DNA from: Methylobacillus arboreus
GTDB taxonomy: Bacteria; Pseudomonadota; Gammaproteobacteria; Burkholderiales; Methylophilaceae
Assembly: GCF_020532725.1 (NCBI RefSeq)
Contig: NZ_JAJAVC010000006.1
Coordinates: 682,001 to 746,000 of the forward strand
Direction: 5' to 3'
Length of the DNA: 64,000 nucleotides
Positions within the stretch are counted from its first letter, which is position 1. The number at the start of each line of letters is the position of its first letter. Shown here piece after piece: positions 61,651-64,000 of the stretch. Below the pieces are notes generated by a model, which had not been told where the DNA came from, did no database searches, and saw only the letters and a list, made by a program, of their open reading frames with translations. The position numbers and the translations under genes are program-made.

Positions 61651-61670
61651 GCCTGGGCCTAAAGCCCGGC
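61651..61670 (+). terminator. Possible terminator after REC-GGDEF-EAL gene
   Basis: GCCTGGGC and GCCCGGC pair with one bulged T across a CTAAA loop, 18 bp after the stop. The following T content is weak. Confidence 0.35.
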
Positions 61671-61676
61671 AGACAA

Positions 61677-61857
61677 TTCTTCCGGCAACATCAAACCAGC
61701 ACGATGAGGTCTACCTGCTCTTTGTTCACCACCCGCCACATTTCGCGACCATTACTCGCCTCAAATACTCAAAACCTGCATCACGCAGATAATCAGTTAG
61801 AAGCTCACGGATTTCGTGGTCGTCATCCACCACCAGGATGTGATTTTGATCACTCAT
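61677..61857 (-). pseudogene. Decayed OmpR-family response regulator fragment
   Basis: From the ATG at 61857, the first 30 codons read HILVVDDDHEIRELLTDYLR and then GF, as in the regulator at 57336-58061. A frameshift follows; the next frame gives EASNGREMWRVVNKEQVDLI, matching the paralogue. A second single-base loss after IVL shifts to LMLPEE, where similarity stops. The rest of the gene is absent. Third-position differences show it is an old paralogue, not a recent copy. Confidence 0.8.
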
Positions 61858-62232
61858 GTTATGTCTCTGCATGTAGGAGAGGAATAAAGTTTCATACCAA
61901 ACAAGCAAGTAACCCCGTTCGCACCGTTTTAAATTAAACACGATCAGAAATAAAGATTCATACTAATTGCTACTACCAAGTTTGAATCGAGCTACAACTG
62001 AGTATTAAAGTAGCATACTGGTTGTAACTCAGTTTTGGACATAAATGTGCCAGTGCTTTTGCTAATTTATTAGCAAACCACCATAACTACAGGTATTGCA
62101 AAGAGAGTTGTGGACAGCTAGCGCGAGCAGTAGAATTGCGCTAGCTAGAACGCCTGACTTTGGGTGCGCACTAAACATGAACCTTTGATTATGCTGCCGC
62201 AAAATCGATATTGAATTTGATGGAGATAGATA

Positions 62233-62481
62233 ATGAACGGCAGTTGGGCTAACTTGTTTCCATACTTTGCTGGAGCTTTTAAGCTTATTGTATTAGGTAT
62301 TGGAGCCTATTTTGCTATTAAATGGCATTTTGATGAAGAGAGGAGGGTGAGGGAAGCAGAAGGCGTGGTATTTGATAAACCAAGCTTCATGAAAAAGTTG
62401 GCAATGATGCTAGCCCTCCCAGTTCTTCTAGTTCTTCTAGCGCTTCTAGTGATTTATGCTACTAACTGGTTTCTCGACTGA
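62233..62481 (+). CDS. Hypothetical small membrane protein (82 aa)
   Basis: The ATG follows GGAGATAGATA, a good ribosome-binding site. Two hydrophobic spans are predicted: FPYFAGAFKLIVLGIGAYFA (about 9-28) and MMLALPVLLVLLALLVIYAT (about 56-76), separated by a charged stretch (HFDEERRVREAEG). I do not recognise the family. A GTTCTTCTA repeat occurs within the second span. The surroundings are AT-rich compared with the rest of the window, and no neighbour shares its strand closely, so it may be acquired DNA. The gap 61858-62232 before it shows only an AACTGAGT/ACTCAGTT repeat (61996-62034). Confidence 0.6.
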   Translation: MNGSWANLFPYFAGAFKLIVLGIGAYFAIKWHFDEERRVREAEGVVFDKPSFMKKLAMMLALPVLLVLLALLVIYATNWFLD

Positions 62482-62805
62482 CGGGCTTTATTGATACGAT
62501 CAATGTTTAGCGATTTCAAATAGTGTACTCACACTGTTAAGAGGCTTGTCCGATAAAATAGATAATGCTTCTGCTTTACCCAAGCATACTTTTTCTAGAC
62601 CAAGTTAATGTTAGTCATTAGATAAAACAGGTCAATCAAGACACAAAATGTTGTCTCAACTTTTAAGCTCTAAATTGGTTTGGGGCATTTTTGATTTAGA
62701 AATGACAGCGTACCGATGTGATTGCTGCCATTTTAGTATGGTACCTTAATACTCAGTATGAATCTTTATTACTCTCCTATTTGCACTTGAACAAAGATTG
62801 GATCA
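62482..62805. other. AT-rich gene-free stretch
   Basis: I see no gene or clear hairpin here. It is AT-rich and separates the orphan membrane ORF from the glmS stop. Plus-strand frames that run on into glmS look like chance. Confidence 0.5.
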
Positions 62806-64000
62806 TTACTCTACCGTCACGGATTTCGCCAAGTTACGAGGTTTATCCACATCCGTACCTTTCAACAGCGCTGCGTGATAAGCCAGCAGCTGTACAGGTA
62901 TTGTATGCAAAATTGGGGAGAGTACGCCTACGTGACGCGGCGTACGGATCACATGCACACCTTCACTGGCAGTGAAATTGCTGTCAGCATCAGCAAAGAC
63001 AAATAGCTCGCCGCCACGCGCACTGACCTCCTGCATGTTGGATTTCACTTTTTCCAGCAAAGCATCGTTGGGCGCAATCACCACCACAGGCATATTCTTA
63101 TCCACCAATGCGAGCGGGCCATGCTTGAGCTCACCGGCAGGGTAGGCCTCAGCGTGGATGTAGGAAATCTCCTTGAGCTTGAGCGCGCCTTCAAGGGCAA
63201 TCGGGTAGTGCATGCCGCGCCCAAGAAACAAAGCATGGAACTTGTTGCTGAAGGCCTTGGCCCATTCGCGGATTTGCGGCTCCAGGTTGAGCGCATATTG
63301 CACACTGCCCGGCAAACGGCGCAATTCATCGATATAGGCCTGCTCCTGTTCCGGACTCAATAGACCACGCTGCTTGGCAAATGTCGCCGCCAGGGTGAAC
63401 AGGGCAACCAACTGGGTGGTAAATGCCTTGGTGGAGGCCACGCCGATTTCGGCGCCGGCACGAGTGTATAGCACCAGGCGTGATGCACGCGGAATGGCAC
63501 TTTCCTGCACGTTGCAGATGGCCAGGGTCAAATGCTGTCCCAGGGACTTGGCATGCTTGAGTGCCTCCATGGTATCCAGGGTTTCGCCTGATTGCGAAAT
63601 GGTGACGATCAACTGCCTAGGATTGGGGACGGATTTGCGGTAGCGATATTCGCTGGCAATCTCCACCGAGGTCGGCAACTGCGCAATGCTTTCCAGCCAG
63701 TATTTGGCCGTAAGACCAGCGTAATAACTGGTGCCAGCGGCAAGAATGAGGACGCTATCCACTTCGCTGAATACCGTTTCCGCATCTGCGCCAAACAAGG
63801 CTGAGGTGAATGCATTGTCATCAATGATCGCTTCCAGCGTGTCGGTCAACGCACGTGGCTGCTCATAGATTTCCTTTTGCATGAAATGGGAATAAGGACC
63901 CAATTCCAGAGAGGCAAGCGAGAGGTCGCTGCGATGCACGACACGCTCGACGCTTTGGTCTGCCGCATCGAATATCTGTATGCCGTCCTTGGTAATCTCA
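62806..64000 (-). CDS. glmS: Glutamine-fructose-6-phosphate aminotransferase, C-terminal part
   Basis: The frame is open to the window edge (398 codons), so the N-terminal glutaminase domain is outside. Two SIS sugar-isomerase domains are visible. The first has [20 protein letters not shown] and [15 protein letters not shown], and the second has [20 protein letters not shown] and [20 protein letters not shown]. The C-terminus ends [13 protein letters not shown], as in known GlmS. The enzyme makes glucosamine-6-phosphate from fructose-6-phosphate and glutamine, the first step to UDP-GlcNAc for peptidoglycan and lipopolysaccharide. The GTG/CAT region near 63939 is not the true start, because the frame continues through it. 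Confidence 0.95.
   Translation of the reverse strand, partial: EITKDGIQIFDAADQSVERVVHRSDLSLASLELGPYSHFMQKEIYEQPRALTDTLEAIIDDNAFTSALFGADAETVFSEVDSVLILAAGTSYYAGLTAKYWLESIAQLPTSVEIASEYRYRKSVPNPRQLIVTISQSGETLDTMEALKHAKSLGQHLTLAICNVQESAIPRASRLVLYTRAGAEIGVASTKAFTTQLVALFTLAATFAKQRGLLSPEQEQAYIDELRRLPGSVQYALNLEPQIREWAKAFSNKFHALFLGRGMHYPIALEGALKLKEISYIHAEAYPAGELKHGPLALVDKNMPVVVIAPNDALLEKVKSNMQEVSARGGELFVFADADSNFTASEGVHVIRTPRHVGVLSPILHTIPVQLLAYHAALLKGTDVDKPRNLAKSVTVE

Noticed and set aside
62718-62975. 85-codon plus-strand frame entering the glmS 3' end
   Set aside because: More than half lies antisense to glmS; no ribosome-binding site or recognisable domain.
63937-63939. Start of glmS at the codon near 63939
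   Set aside because: The frame continues upstream to the window edge with GlmS-like sequence, so the gene is simply cut off.
1-64000. tRNA, rRNA, CRISPR array, insertion sequence or prophage
   Set aside because: No cloverleaf, regular spaced repeats, transposase or phage gene was seen on either strand.

Overview
The window is dense bacterial chromosome of about 55% GC (estimated by eye). It carries six FecI/FecR/TonB-receptor signalling sets, a LuxR-type regulator, PepSY iron-uptake membrane proteins, GlmS, a glutamate synthase and two c-di-GMP enzymes. This suggests a free-living Gram-negative, most likely a betaproteobacterium of the methylotrophic Methylophilaceae (Methylobacillus or Methylovorus type). 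That assignment is inferred from gene style and composition, not from a marker gene. I saw no rRNA, tRNA, insertion sequence, prophage or CRISPR array.

Region 1 (1-8466) looks like a quorum-sensing-controlled small-molecule pathway. Six tightly packed minus-strand genes encode a 2-oxoglutarate/Fe(II) oxygenase, an ElaA-like acetyltransferase, a membrane-anchored NMNAT-like nucleotidyltransferase, a flavin monooxygenase-like protein, an EamA exporter and a partial PNPOx-like flavoprotein. They diverge from two plus-strand genes, an isopenicillin-N-synthase-like oxygenase and an M20 amidohydrolase. Between the two arms lies a near-perfect 20-bp lux box (5456-5475), with a -10 hexamer on each side at equal distance. 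A LuxR protein with the acyl-homoserine-lactone-contacting residues is encoded at 7750-8466. No luxI is present. This is the best candidate for an undescribed system.

Region 2 (8983-35599) is an iron-acquisition island. It holds a PepSY/DUF3649/DUF3325/NikL-like operon, then five consecutive fecI-fecR-receptor sets on the minus strand. Four of the five fecI genes have a recognisable Fur-box-like sequence. The fifth set also carries a second PepSY protein, an unlisted 58-residue membrane protein and a Sel1-repeat protein upstream. A sixth set lies at 48901-52933. Each set should sense its ferric siderophore at the outer membrane and signal through FecR to its own ECF sigma factor.

Region 3 (35688-40886) is a DUF4198-MacA-MacB-outer-membrane-factor operon resembling PvdRT-OpmQ. 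Its upstream region carries a 39-bp element, with one mismatch, that also lies upstream of the first PepSY operon. This implies a shared regulator.

Region 4 (40989-48900) has an unusually long GltB-type glutamate synthase (about 1837 residues) without an adjacent gltD. It is followed by a CysJ-type diflavin reductase. A sigma-54 promoter and several NtrC-like sites lie upstream.

Region 5 (52988-64000) contains two GGDEF/EAL proteins, an OmpR/EnvZ-type pair, a copper-storage/copper-chaperone pair, a BON lipoprotein, a decayed response-regulator pseudogene, an AT-rich patch with an orphan membrane ORF, and the 3' part of glmS.
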